DNA from: Rhipicephalus microplus
Taxonomy: Eukaryota > Arthropoda > Arachnida > Ixodida > Ixodidae
Direction of reading: 5' to 3'
DNA length: 64,000 nucleotides
Assembly (NCBI RefSeq): GCF_043290135.1
Contig: NC_134701.1
Span: 36,545,501 to 36,609,500 of the forward strand
The translations under genes and the position numbers were made by a program. The notes below the pieces were generated by a model. The model was not told where the DNA came from. It did no database searches and saw only the letters and a list, made by a program, of their open reading frames with translations. The number at the start of each line of letters is the position of its first letter. The stretch's first letter is position 1. Shown piece by piece: positions 11,776 through 22,761 of this stretch.

Positions 11776-12493
11776 ATGAATGAAGACAAAAAAACAGCCG
11801 AGAATGTCCATATACATAATTGCTATCGTAATAAAAAAAAGCAAAGCTGAATGTTGTCAAGGGACACACCATACGCGCTCAGTGAAACTATGCACATGCG
11901 CACGACAACGAAATTGAAATGCGAACGACACAGACATCGTGGAAAACTATTAGGTAAAGTGCCCTTTATATGCAGCGCGGCCCCACATATGTGACGCTAA
12001 CTAAAAGCGTGGCCCTGCTAACGCGCAAAAATAGGTTTTTTTTTTCTTTTTTTTTGAGTAGGGGATGTGGGGAGGGGCACACCAGCACATAGGACCGCGG
12101 ATGCGAAAACGAGAGGCAACACCTGCTCGTCGGGTGCAGGCCCGCCTGCCCGCCTCATGCGGATGCGGGCTGTGTCCTCCCCACCCCTACTTCACGCTTC
12201 AGCGGCCCCAGAGCAGCCACGGAAGATGCATGATAGCGAAATGCCAAAATGCGGCGCAAGACTCCTAGATTGTTTCCCGCAGTTACTTTGTTACATAGAG
12301 GTCACAAATACATGTGCTTCTATGAAGTGACAGGGGGGAATAGCCGTGGAAAAATAGCCCTGGAATAGCCCTGGAATAGCCCAGGGGGGAATAGCCCTGG
12401 ACAGGGGCGAATAGCTCTGGAATAGCCCAAGAAAAAACTTTGTTATATTGAGGAATTTGTTATACGGAGGTTCGTTATAAGCAGGTTTAACTG
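10925..12493. mobile_element. Tigger/pogo-like DNA element defined by terminal inverted repeats
   Basis: It starts CAGTTAAACCTGGATATAACG and ends TTATAAGCAGGTTTAACTG (12,475-12,493); the outer twelve bases are perfect inverted repeats. TA follows the right end; at the left the expected TA reads TG. The inner CGTTATA motifs are typical of the Tigger-like repeats seen elsewhere in the window. The interior holds a long AT microsatellite and no recognisable transposase, so the element is non-autonomous or composite. Confidence 0.4.
11683..11774. repeat. (AT)n microsatellite
   Basis: About 90 uninterrupted bases of alternating A and T follow a T-rich tract. The isoleucine/tyrosine ORFs over it on both strands are artefacts of the repeat. 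Confidence 0.98.
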
Positions 12494-12495
12494 TA

Positions 12496-14121
12496 TATCG
12501 AATTTTCAGGTGTATCAAACTAGTAAGTTATCTCCTTAAAATTGCTTTGTAAAGGTATAGAAATTCACACGGTATGAACGGTATTTGTACCCACCTTCGA
12601 ATATATCGAATGCCGCGCGAAAGGTGCCCTTCGAATATATATCGAAAGGTGTGCTTTGGCACCCACCCCCCCTCCCGATCTTCATGGCAGCGTGGCACTG
12701 CGCGCGAGTTGAAAGGTGTGTTTTGGCTATTACAGCGCCGGTGACCTTCGTGCTATCTGCGCGGCCTCACGCCTCTGCCAAAACCCAAAACGCTCGAAAA
12801 AAGGTAAGGGCAAGAGGCCTCGAACTGCACAATCTCCAATCTTACGGAACTTTTTTTTTTTTTTTCGCTTCTCTTTCTCTCTCTCATGCTTTCTCCACGT
12901 ACCTACCAGCTCGGAGAACACGCACAAAAAAGCCAGTCTTCCTCCATTCGTCTTTTATTTATTGCTGCCAACCACAGCTCGCACCTTCTGCTGTTGCCTT
13001 CACAGGTGGCCATCACATCACGAGCGCTTTTTTGGTTTTATTGGGCACTGCGCCGTGCTTCCTACCGGGCTGCAGAAATTAGGTGCCTTCTTTTCTGACC
13101 ACTACCGTCACCACTACCACCTGTCGCGTCGCCTACGTATCACCGCATGTCCAGCATTTCTCTTTTGCGTGCGCGATGTGCATAGCCTTTGGAGACTCCT
13201 TGAATTGTCGACTTCTCGTGTAATTATGGCCAGTGTCAAGCGCAAGATGCTCGACTTTGCAATAGAGTTGAAAGCTATTCAGCGTGTTTAGGCAGGCAAG
13301 AAATGTTTGACTGTCACGGACCACTTCGGGACACCACAGAGCACTTCGAGTACCTTGTTGAAAAACAAGGCAGGTATCAAGGCATAGGCGGCGGAGCATG
13401 AACGTTGGGAACCTGTCATGTGCGCGCTTCTGTCCACGGAAACCTAGAAAAGACACTCTATGCCTGGTTTTTAGGAGTGCGCAGAAGAACTTCCCAGTGG
13501 ATGGCCCGATGCTGATCGCCGAAGCCAAATGGTTTGCCGCTGCACTGGGTGAAACAACTTCACCGACATCACCGGGTGGTTTCACTGATTTAAACAACGC
13601 TACAACATCTATGGCAAAACCATTTCTGGCGAAAGCCAAGCTGTCAGCAGCCAGGACACGAAGGAGTGTCAGCAGTGGATTATGAAGGAGTGGCCGGAAA
13701 TCTTCGCCAAGTTTTCTCCTGCGGAAATCTTCAATGCCTGGTGAGACGTGAAGACGGACGCAGAGGTAAACTGCTTCCGCAAGGCAGGCTTCGAGATGGC
13801 GGAACTTGCGGAAATCGGTGAAGACGACGACGACGAGTGCATAGACGACACGTTCGACAAGTTGTGATAAGATCATGACTAGCGTCTTCAACAATTCAAA
13901 AACGAAGAAGCAAGCCAAAGTAAGCGATTTTCTTTTTTCACGCAAATAAATCATTCTGTTGTGGCGTGTGTGCGGAATCAGTCGTGATTCTTGAATGCGC
14001 CTATTGTAGGTGATGATCCACTATAGGTAAGCTCTTGGGGCCTCTATTTTTTATATCGAATTTTTCACATATTGAGCTAATTTGCGATCCCCTTCGAATT
14101 CGATATATCTGTGTTGAACTG
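12496..14121 (+). mobile_element. Non-autonomous Tigger-like element around the broken transposase
   Basis: The right end is clear: an imperfect TIR with CGATATATC and GTTGAACTG ends at 14,121 and is followed by TA. The left end is uncertain. TATATCGAATTTTC starts just after the previous element's TA at 12,494-12,495, which would place two Tigger-like elements back to back. CGAATATAT motifs recur near 12,600-12,650. Confidence 0.4.
13226..13867 (+). pseudogene. Tigger/pogo-type transposase remnant with internal deletion
   Basis: The ATG at 13,226 opens MASVKRKMLDFAIELKAIQ, the first helix of a CENP-B-like DNA-binding domain as in Tigger/Jerky transposases. After an in-frame TAG the reading continues with helix-turn-helix-like residues. 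Further on it reads EWPEIFAKFSPAEIFNAW, the segment that in these proteins precedes the first catalytic aspartate. There it jumps to an acidic C-terminal tail (EIGEDDDDE) and stops at 13,865-13,867. The catalytic DDE core is therefore missing. Several in-frame stops confirm inactivity. The TIR at 14,095-14,121 lies downstream. Confidence 0.6.
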
Positions 14122-14605
14122 TAACACGCTCGATTGTGTACCTTCAGAATCTATTTTAGGGCCCGTATGTAGATGGGGAAAGCAAAAAACAGACACAAGA
14201 AAGCAGTCCAGACACCGCCAACACCACTCTAAAAAATCTTAAAGCCGCAGAAAATAAAGTGATGTATTTTAAGCCCGGATTCACCATTTGGGTCAAAAAG
14301 AGAAACGGCGGCGTGCCGCAATAATTGCACGGTGGAAGCAATGGTGTGGTCTCTCTCGAAACTTCGGCAGCCACGCGAACGGCATGAGCAAAAATGAGTG
14401 GCGACGGCGGCGCACAGCTCTACCTGGAACCCATTTCACGCTGCACTCCTAGATAATTCCACGAATATTGTTTCCAAAGAGAAGACTACAGCTTTGCTTT
14501 AAACAAGTGCAAAGCTTCTAAGTGAGTACGTCAGTTGAGTCAAATGAACTTACAATGATCTCGGATATAACCATCCATCAGTTATAACAACCGCACTTCA
14601 ATGTG

Positions 14606-15370
14606 CAGTTGAATCTCATTAATTCGAACACGCTTAATTTGAGCTCCCGGATAATTAGAACTGACACTACTGTCTTGTCATAACTACCGTATTTACTCGC
14701 ATAATCCTCGCACTTGCATAATTCTCGCACCCCCTACATCGCCCAAGAAAAATACGATTCTTTTTTTCCTTGAGTAATTATTGCACCCACAAAAACTCCT
14801 GCAATAATGTCGTCTGCTCATTCCAGCCACTGATGATGATAGCACGCGCTATCTGGTGCCATCTCTTAAGCATCAAGCGTGCAATTGCACGGAGATTCAA
14901 TCCAATCCAAGCCAAGCCGAAATGGCCAGTGCGCGTTGCGGCGTGTTTTCTATGTTGTGTCGGTAATCTTGACACGTTATGGGGCGATACTGAAGCCACA
15001 CGGCCGCTTCAAGTTGCAAGTGATAGATCACGCACTAAACAACGGCAACAGGGCCGCCAATAGGCCCTTGCCAGGAAAATGACGAAGCAGAAACAGAAAT
15101 GGTTTGCGAGCTGCGTGCTAAATTTATTGACTCGCTCCAAGGCAAACTTGTGCAGACGCGCATCACCGATTACTTTAATTAATGACAAGTGTCTGGCGAT
15201 TTGTGCATAAATGTAAGTCTTCTGAAACTTCCCCCGTGTGTGTGTTAGCTCAATGCACATGCGCCACTGCATGATGAGCCCTCCGTTCATTTAAATTTCA
15301 TTATTTCGAACTTTATTTATTTCGAACAAATTTTTGGGCCCCTTTGAGTTCGAATTATTGAGATTCACTG
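14606..15370. mobile_element. Tigger-like element with imperfect TIRs
   Basis: The left end reads CAGTTGAATCTCATTAATTC and the right end GAATTATTGAGATTCACTG, complementary over about 20 bases with three mismatches. TA follows the right end. A TTTACTCGCATAAT block near 14,692 resembles the end of another small repeat inside it. No transposase is visible. Confidence 0.5.
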
Positions 15371-15849
15371 TACTTATAATTCTTTTACGTACAGCTGTCA
15401 GCACCTTTAACACGAATGCTCCGCTGCGTGTGCTGCAGCAGTTTGATTGACGCTGACACCACGTAGGTTTGGGTTCTGTTGCTAAGATGCCAACCATAGA
15501 TGCTGACACACTATCCAAGCCTACTGAGGTATTATCTCGGCAAAAGTGCCCAGCACTTCGCGACTGGCATCAATCAAACTAGCCTTGGCCAAGCATCCAA
15601 GTGTTCACGTTAGAGGTGGTGACAGCTGTACACATTACAACTGTGTCTACCATACACAGAAGGTTCCCTATATATACGAACACTTCCAACACGTTCGCAG
15701 TAACAATACGGTGCAAACAAAGCAAAAAAAATGTTAAAAACAGGCATTCTAAACCATGCCCAGAACATTTCAAAATTTTTCATGTGCTTACTTAAATATT
15801 GTTTTGTGCCACTTAGAAAACGAAGAAGTGAAAGACAAGTTGGTGCCCG

Positions 15850-16693
15850 TTCTCGCCATCTCGACATCATTGAGCCATCTTCAAGCTTTCAGGCGTCGCC
15901 TGAGGCACTTGAATCCCTTCATGGCGCGGCACAGTACTTTTTTTCCATCGACCTTCGTTTGGGTTATCGGCAATTAGTTGTCGATGAAAATGATCGGGAG
16001 AAAACCACATTTATTACACCCAATGCTCTATACCAGTTTAAAGTCATGCCTTTTGGGTTGTGCGATGCGCCAGCAACATTTTAGCACATGATGGACTCGC
16101 TACTGAGGAGTTGTGGTCCACATGCCTCTGCTACCTGGACGATGTCGTGGTTTCCTCCCCTACGTTCCCTGATCCCCTGCAACTTTTGCCAGATATTTTG
16201 CAAGTCTTTCGCACCGTCGGTCTTCAACTCAGCTCTTCAAAATGCCGCTTTGGCCACCGAGAGATCCCAGTGCTTGACCATCTTGTTGTCGCTGCAGTTG
16301 TACGACCTAATCCAGCAAAAAATATGTGCCGTCGCCAACTTCCCTATTCCATGTTCTTCCGAGGACGTTCACTCATTTTTTGGCCTTCGCTCGTATTTTC
16401 GCAGCTTTGTTAAAGATTTTGCAGTGATTGCGCAGCCCCTCCCATGCCTTTTGAAAAAGGGCGCACCTTTCTCTTGGGAACCTGACCAAGCGTCGGCTTT
16501 TCTCATCTCGTTGACTGACTCACGATGCCCTCTGTGTTGCCCTACTTTGACGACTCTGCGCATACCTAAGTATGTACTGATGCCAGTGGTCATGGTATTG
16601 GCACTGTCATTGGCCAAAATCAACGTGGTCACGACTGCATCATTGCTTATGTCAGTCGCCTCCTCTCCGCAGCTGAGCGGAACTGTTCTATAA
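15850..16693 (+). pseudogene. gypsy reverse transcriptase / RNase H remnant
   Basis: The frame ending at 16,084 reads FSIDLRLGYRQLVVDENDREKT and then VMPFGLCDAPATF, which are reverse-transcriptase motifs A and B of Ty3/gypsy. In the next frame CYLDDVVV (about 16,120) is the YLDD catalytic box. A third frame has SFFGLRSYFRSFVKDFA and PFSWEPDQASAF, the connection before RNase H. Three frames over less than 900 bases show at least two frameshifts, so the enzyme is not functional. Confidence 0.7.
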
Positions 16694-17199
16694 CAGAGAG
16701 TGAGTGTCTAGCTCTTGGTCAGGCTGTTGAAAATTTCGTCCCTAGGGATTTGTACAGCAGTCCCTTCACCGTGGTAACTAATCACAATGCCCTATGCTGG
16801 CTGTCTTCACTCAAGCATCCCGCTGGTCGCCTTGGTCGTTGGTCACTATGACTTCAAGAGTACACGTTCACTGTTATCTACAAGTCCGGCCGCTTTCATC
16901 AAAACACCGACTGCCTGTCCAGTTATCCTACAGATCCGTCAGACTCATCAGCGAATAATAACGATCCGTCTGTGCTTGCTATAACTGCCTTGTTCAACAT
17001 TTCTGCTGAGCATTGACCTGAATCAATTCTTCGCAAGATCATCGACCGTCTCGACTCTACGGCTCCTGATTCATTCCTTGGCCGCTTTGTGCTATGTGAC
17101 GGCACCTAGCTACATCGCAGTTAGCTCCCTGATGGTCCTAAGCTCTTACTTGTGATTCGCACAGACCTTCGCTCGACTGTTCTGGCGCAGCCTCACGAC

Positions 17200-18394
17200 G
17201 TGCTGCCGGCGGGGCACCTCGGCATTCTCCGCACCTACAAGTGTGCATGCTGTTATTTTTACTGGCCAGAAATGTAAAGGTCAGTACACCAATAGCATGA
17301 CCTTTTGCAAACTTTGTCAGTGCCGGAAGAAGTCAACACTCCCACCTGCCTGCCAACTGTTTTCAATCACTCGACGTCCTGTATGAACTGTTTAATCATG
17401 TTGGATTCAACTTGCTTGGTCCGTTTTCTTCATCTGTCTCAACAAATCGATGAATGGCCGTTGCAACAAACTATGCCACACGGTTTGCAATCACTCGCAC
17501 ACTTCTCACCAGCTGCCCGACCGTCATAGCAGATTTCTTGCTCCACAATGTCATTCTTCTGCACGAAGCACCACGGAGGCAGTTTCTTTCTCGGGTCATT
17601 AATGATAATTTAATGTCTCGCTCAATCAAACACAAGCTGACCACGGCCTACCATTTGAAGATGAATGGCTTGACGATGCTGATGAACCGAACCCTTACAG
17701 ACATGCTGGCATTGTACAGTAGACTCTCGTTGAGCAGAACTTGAAGGGACCGGGAAAATATGTTCCATTTAACGGGAGTTCCGTTTACTGAAAAGTGAGC
17801 ACGGGTGCAGAATAAAAGCCCGAAACCAAGTATTGTAGAGGAATAGTTTCGTTTACAGACAGTCTACTGTACGTGTCTGCCAACGACCAAGACTGAGATG
17901 AAACGTTACCTTTTGTCACGTTCGCCTACAATTTGTCACGGCACGAGACGGCTGGCTTTTCACCTTTCTTTCTTTTATTTGGCTGAAATCCAATGTTGCC
18001 TCTGGACACAATGATGCCTCCTTCGACGCACCCATCCACTGAATACGCTCAAGAAACTATAGCTTGTGCCGACCACGCACGTCAACTTGCGTGTGTTCGG
18101 CTAACCGACTCGCAAGCGGGCCAACAATGTCGTTACGAGAGCCGTCACCAAAACGCCCACTTTCGTCCAGGGTCTCTTGTCCTCCTGTGGTTTCCAGCAC
18201 GCCATATTGGGCTTTCCGAGAAGCTACTGTTCCCCTACTCTGAACCATACTTTGTGCGGCACCAAGTTACCAATTTCTCGTATGAAATCGAACAACTGTC
18301 TTCGTCCTCGTCGACTCAACCCAGCATCGACATAGTTTATGCTGTCCACCTGAAGCCTTATCATAAACAGGACTCCCCTAACGCACATGCATAG
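17200..18394 (+). pseudogene. gypsy integrase remnant
   Basis: The zinc-binding module is visible around 17,200-17,290 (HLGILRTYKC...YFYWP). The core follows in pieces, for example YHLKMNGLT near 17,650-17,670, where functional enzymes have YHPQTNGLTER; further on, RTLTDML matches the continuation. The 17,993-18,394 frame gives FRPGSLVLLWFPARHIGLSEKL and ends with VHLKPYH, the C-terminal module before the 3' LTR. Stops, a missing catalytic segment and the MITE show decay. Confidence 0.65.
17717..17869. mobile_element. 153-bp MITE with TA target duplication
   Basis: It begins CAGTAGACT and ends AGTCTACTG, perfect 9-bp inverted repeats, with TA on each side (17,715-17,716 and 17,870-17,871). 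It lies inside the gypsy integrase and therefore inserted after it. TA duplication and CAGT termini fit the Tc1/mariner-pogo superfamily. Confidence 0.75.
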
Positions 18395-18599
18395 TGACCA
18401 CTTTCTCCGGCTTCGGGCTGCACCGAGCCGGTGCCTTCGCCATCGAAGGGTAATGTTATGTGCCGCTTAGCTAGCGGTCGAAGAAGTAAAAGACCACGTG
18501 GTCCTGCTCTCGTCATCTTGGTTGTTTAAACCCGCATTACTGTGACTGTAACTATTGTAAATGCACCCGTTTTTTTGTCATCTCCCCTTAAAAATATTA

Positions 18600-19444
18600 A
18601 AAAATAAACAAACAGCATAACAGCACAGAATGGGCGTTTGTGAATATCCTTATGAAAAATATTGACAAGCTTATGTCTAATTAGTTAACAAATTTTGGGA
18701 TGACAATGAGAGTTTATGAAGAGCTCCCACTCAAACACTACATTGAATAGCTCAAAAACAATTTTAGTTATGATATCAGCACAACAAATGACCTCTGCAT
18801 GCCAAATGTCATCACTTTATGTCCAAAAATAAAAATAACAGTTTTCATTGCCATGTCCCCCTGTAATTAAAATTTCACGGCGATTTTGTTAATAATCGCT
18901 GCCGGTGAATGAAGCCTTTTGGAACTATGCTGTTTAATATAATCAGCGTGCACCAGCAGAACTAGTCTTCTCTATACAGCCGAGTGAAATTGAAATCACA
19001 TGGCAACGCGCATTCCTCCTCCCCACTTCCTTTCGAGCAATGTTTGGATATTACAGACAGACCAATTTTGTTGAATTATGACAGTCTGTTGTCACGAGAG
19101 TGAACTTCACTGAACCGATCACATCACATACAGTTGTCCCACTCAAGAAGCTATTGCAGTTAACAGATTTTTCTTTATTGAGAATGTACTGTATATGCAC
19201 ATCACTCAGGAGATAATAACACGTCACGCTCTGCAGGCTATAGCATATCATGCAAAAGTCTCTTTTACAATCCAATGGAGAAATTGAAGTTGGGCTAATG
19301 CAGGTGTCCCCTGTTAAGATTTAAAAGACTTCCGTCATTTCTCGTGCAGTGCTATCATTGCTTTTGTCCAACATTTGCAGTGTAGTTTGTGCGCAACCGT
19401 CGTTTCCTCACAAGCTTAGCCCTAACCAGGATATATGAGCCCAC
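18600..19444. other. No supported gene; AT-rich sequence beside the host exon
   Basis: No domain is recognisable. On the host-gene hypothesis this is intron sequence downstream of the exon at 19,445-19,612. Confidence 0.4.
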
Positions 19445-19612
19445 CTTCTCCTTTGTGGTGGCACAGTGGCTGCGATGCACGTAGAAGGACATATATGTCT
19501 TGAAGGCTTCCCCACAGCTGCCACACACCAGCTGGTCAAGGCATTCAGCTGCATGGCGCAAGGCTGTCCGCACTTCCTGCTCACTCAGTGGCCGCTCGTC
19601 ATTCAGCCGTGC
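19445..19612 (-). CDS. Putative host exon with a zinc-finger-like motif
   Basis: This 168-bp, 56-codon open segment is bounded on the minus strand by a good acceptor (TATGTGCAG then GCACGG) and a donor (GAGAAG then GTGGGC). It encodes a helical, acidic start (SEQEVRTALRHAAECLDQ) and then a finger: Cys30-x2-Cys33-x12-His46, with His49 or Cys50 as fourth ligand. Codon choice is balanced and there is no transposon motif, unlike its surroundings. Length divisible by three and phase-0 ends fit an internal coding exon. The pattern recalls divergent-finger nuclear proteins such as the ZNF512 group, but I cannot establish orthology. It is probably joined to the exon at 51,014-51,212. Confidence 0.55.
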
Positions 19613-20116
19613 CTGCACATAGATGTTTGTGATAAGTGAAGTACACATTTAAAAAGTGCGCTGCTCAGTAAACACAAGCCGAAGAAGACGATGACAATGG
19701 CATATAGCAGCAGCAGCACGTGTAAGCGTGGATAAGCTTAATCAATGAGGATTCTCCACGGGGATTTAGAAGCTTGAGGAACAGTGGCAGAATGGGAGAT
19801 GTGACCAAGACATGGCAGAGTGAAGGTATCCAGGGCGCGAGAGCCGCAGCCAGTGGAGTACTTACGCAACCGCCCCTGTGGTCTCTCGCCTGGGCACTTA
19901 CCCAACCTTCCTCCAAGCCTCTGGCATTGTGTTGGCCAAGCAAGATCGGTATCTCCTTTGTCAATTACAGTCTACGGCTGTAATGGCCAGACGCCCTGTA
20001 CGGACAGGGCGTCTGGCCAATCCCTGACTCGCAGGGCACATTCATTTGCTGCTTCACCAACGGTTAAGCACCTCCACCACCTTTCCTGCCTCCGATGCCA
20101 TCTTGTGTTTCTTGCC

Positions 20117-20280
20117 AATGGTGATGATTGATATGTGGGGTTTAACGTCCCAAAACCATCATATGATTATGAGAGACGCCGTAGTAGAAGACTCCGGAAA
20201 TTTCAACCACCTGGGGTTCTTTAACGTGCACCCAAGTCTGAGCACACAGGCCTACAACATTTCCACCTCTATTGGAAATG
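20117..20280 (-). mobile_element. 5'-truncated Ruka-like SINE with 12-bp target duplication
   Basis: It matches the body and tail of the complete SINE at 32,102-32,345 (GATATGTGGGGTTTAACGTC, CCACCTGGGGTTCTTTAACG, CTACAACATTTCC) but lacks the tRNA-like head. GTGTTTCTTGCC flanks it on both sides (20,105-20,116 and 20,281-20,292). The flanking duplication shows that the truncation arose during insertion and not by later deletion. Confidence 0.85.
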
Positions 20281-20299
20281 GTGTTTCTTGCCCGTGGTG

Positions 20300-21574
20300 A
20301 CTTGCGCCTTATTAGGAATGGTGACACCTTTGCTATAGCGCGTCTGCTGATGTCGCTAACTAGCTGCTAGTTAGTTGTTCATGGAGCTTGGGTTGTGTGT
20401 GCTGAGAGTTTGTCATATTTAGGATCTGTTTGCTTGTAAATAATGTGCCACTACAAATGGTCTTCTTTGTTCTGGATGAGATTTTCATCATCGCTTTAGT
20501 TATTCCTAATCTACACGAGAGCACTATGCATAAATTTGAATAGCCTCATGACTATCACTCTCCTTTCAAAAATTTTCTATTATATATAAAAAAACTGCGA
20601 ATGAGTGCATGATTCTCCACACACTTCACACACTATGCAGTTGACAACACTGTTTTGACATATATATTGCCTTCAGAAAGTTGATATTCACAAAATTAAC
20701 CCACTGACTACATAACTACATACTTCTGACACATATAACCTATCTTGCGAGAAACTATACACCAGGTCAAACTTCACGTCGCATGCAAGTTTATAACCTC
20801 AAACATCTGCAAGAAACAATATTCATAGTCCACAGCCAAAATCTGGGAAGAGAACCAGTTATTCACCCTGATGCTCAAGTTATAGCATCCCAAACATGGT
20901 GCTGAGACTTTATCACCCCTACAGAAAAGAAAAATGAGCAGCCTTGGATGCACTCTCTACAGGAAGCATCTTTGCAAGTGCGCACGAAAAAACTCGTACG
21001 CTAAGCTAACACAATATTCTCTGCGCAGGTTGGATGGAATTCAAAACATTCTCTCCGAGCGTGTCGAGACAAGAACTTCCAAAAAACTATTTCATGCAAG
21101 CGATTGTCTCGCTTTGGCCCATGAGCTTTAATGAACCTGATTACATGAAAGACAATTTCTGCACTACATGACAGCACAGAGAATCGATTGCCTTCTTCAC
21201 TGCTCAAATAGCAATGAGCTGTTGAAATACCGCTCAGATCGGGCTCACTTTCTGCTAGTTCTGCTTCTGGTTCTTTTAAAGTATATCTGTCGTCATTCTG
21301 CCTGCCCTCATCATCGCATATAGAACATTACAAGAATTCTGTCCTTATGGGTATATTACTGAGAAGCCTCAAAATGAAACCTAGATCAACGCAATAGCAC
21401 AACTGACCGTAATCAAAAGATAGCGCCCTACATGCATTCTCTTTCTCCCACGTTTTAGAAAGCAGGGGCCAGGCATGACATCAATCTGCTCCTTATAAAG
21501 TCAACAAGGTGGGAGCTGCAGTTCAAAGGAAGCTAGAGGCATTGGAAGTAACAGTGATGGTAGTCACCTCTTAC
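20300..21574. other. No supported gene
   Basis: No domain, repeat boundary or RNA feature could be supported. Confidence 0.4.
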
Positions 21575-21576
21575 TT

Positions 21577-21755
21577 TTTGGAGCATACTTTGGAGTAGAA
21601 AAAGTATTGCTTTGGAGCAGCTATTGGTGTTTTAGGAGCAGATACTAAATTTGCCATATAAAGGGGTGCAACAGCCGAAATAAAATTTGGAGCAATTTTC
21701 AGAGCAGCGAAATTTTACTTTTGGAGCACTAAAATGCAAATTTGGAGCAGTGTAA
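21577..21755. repeat. Cluster of irregular TTTGGAGCA motifs
   Basis: TTTGGAGCA or a one- or two-base variant occurs about seven times within 180 bases at irregular spacing. It is not a tandem array of fixed period, since the sequence between motifs differs. Confidence 0.6.
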
Positions 21756-21779
21756 AAAGAGAAGGCTTAAATTAAAAAA

Positions 21780-22170
21780 AACAAGTACTGTGAGGCCCAG
21801 CTTTATTTAAGTCGAGCTCAGGCACACATACATTGATGATATATATACAGATAAGAAAGTTGTACAAATGATGCTGGTATGTCTAAACCACAAAGAAGAG
21901 TCAACAAGCACACTAATTCTCTCTTGCGGTGGAAGCGGCCGCCTGGACGTGCGATAGCATTAAAGATTGTGTTGTGTACAGGGCTTTAACCGAGAAACAT
22001 GCACAATTTCTGTTCCACGGCAATGGTGATTGGAAGAAGGCCTCAGGGGTGAAACACGGTAATTGACAAGGGCTGTTTGCTCTATGACCATGCAGGGGCC
22101 AATAAAGCGACTCATGAACTTTTCGCATAAGCCTCTCTCTCTCTCTCTCTCGTCTGCGCTCCATGGCAAG
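21780..22170 (-). pseudogene. Ty3/gypsy integrase C-terminal fragment
   Basis: Minus-strand translation of about 22,170-21,950 gives SRFIGPCMVIEQTALVNYRV and then GTEIVHVSRLKP, the GPY/F module and the conserved end of a gypsy pol (normally GPY...NYRV...VHVSRLKPY). The first two residues of GPY are kept and the third is changed to Cys. The next segment (RRPLPPQE) resembles the short tail before the LTR. Upstream pol is absent: a CT-rich tract and PLE sequence adjoin at 22,135-22,200. Confidence 0.6.
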
Positions 22171-22199
22171 ATGAGAGAGAGAGTGTCATTATCCGCCCC

Positions 22200-22340
22200 A
22201 CGAGTGCTTTGAAGTCGCCGCTGCTACGTCGTCCTGCAGTCACCCCTGAGGAAGGAACCAAGTCGGTTTCGAAACATCTGGTTTCTTCAAAACATTTGGT
22301 TGGCGTCTAAACCATCTCCCAGTTTCCTGCCGAACCACAT
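22200..22340 (+). repeat. Penelope-like element 3'-region fragment
   Basis: The CACCCCTGAGGAAGGAACC and TCGGTTTCGAAAC blocks, followed by TTTGGTTGGCGTC, recall the region after the endonuclease in arthropod PLEs. Inverted related text (GTCCCTGCTTCAGGGGTGAC) occurs at 29,640-29,660 beside a PLE endonuclease remnant. Confidence 0.4.
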
Positions 22341-22344
22341 AGAC

Positions 22345-22761
22345 TTCTGTCGAATGTTTACATTCAAGTCACACATGAACCGCATTGAATTAACAGTTGA
22401 AAGTATCTGATCCGTAATAAAAAAAGGCTTAAGGTATCCACAAACTGTGGCATTGATGGTATCAACACTGAAATTCTAAAAATGACCATTATTCCTTGGA
22501 GTTTAATCTTTCATCTTATCTTCGATCGATCACTGTCCACTGGTACACTTCCATTCTGTCGAATGTTTACATTCAAGTCACACATGAACCGCATTGAATT
22601 AACAGTTGAAAGTATCTGATCCGTAATAAAAAAAAGCTTAAGGTATCCACAAACTGTGGCATTGATGGTATCAACACTGAAATTCTAAAAATGACCATTA
22701 TTCCTTGGAGTTTAATCTTTCATCTTATCTTCGATCGATCACTGTCCACTGGTACACTTCC
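22345..22761 (+). repeat. 208-bp direct tandem duplication inside the LINE
   Basis: 22,345-22,552 and 22,554-22,761 differ by one base that I can see (AAGGCTT against AAAGCTT). The duplication postdates LINE insertion because it duplicates coding sequence of this copy. Confidence 0.9.

Larger units (their letters stand above)
15850..18600 (+). mobile_element. Decayed Ty3/gypsy element lacking its 5' end
   Basis: In order on the plus strand it has reverse transcriptase (about 15,880-16,450), traces of RNase H (to about 16,900), an integrase zinc-binding region (about 17,200-17,290), integrase core (17,300-17,700) and integrase C-terminus (17,990-18,394). A TGTTATGTGCCGC block beginning at 18,454, just after the pol end, looks like the start of a 3' LTR, but its end and any 5' LTR were not found. 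Frameshifts and stops are numerous. A 153-bp MITE interrupts the integrase core. Confidence 0.65.

Noticed and set aside
11681..11872. Isoleucine/tyrosine repeat ORFs on both strands
   Set aside because: They are translations of the (AT)n microsatellite.
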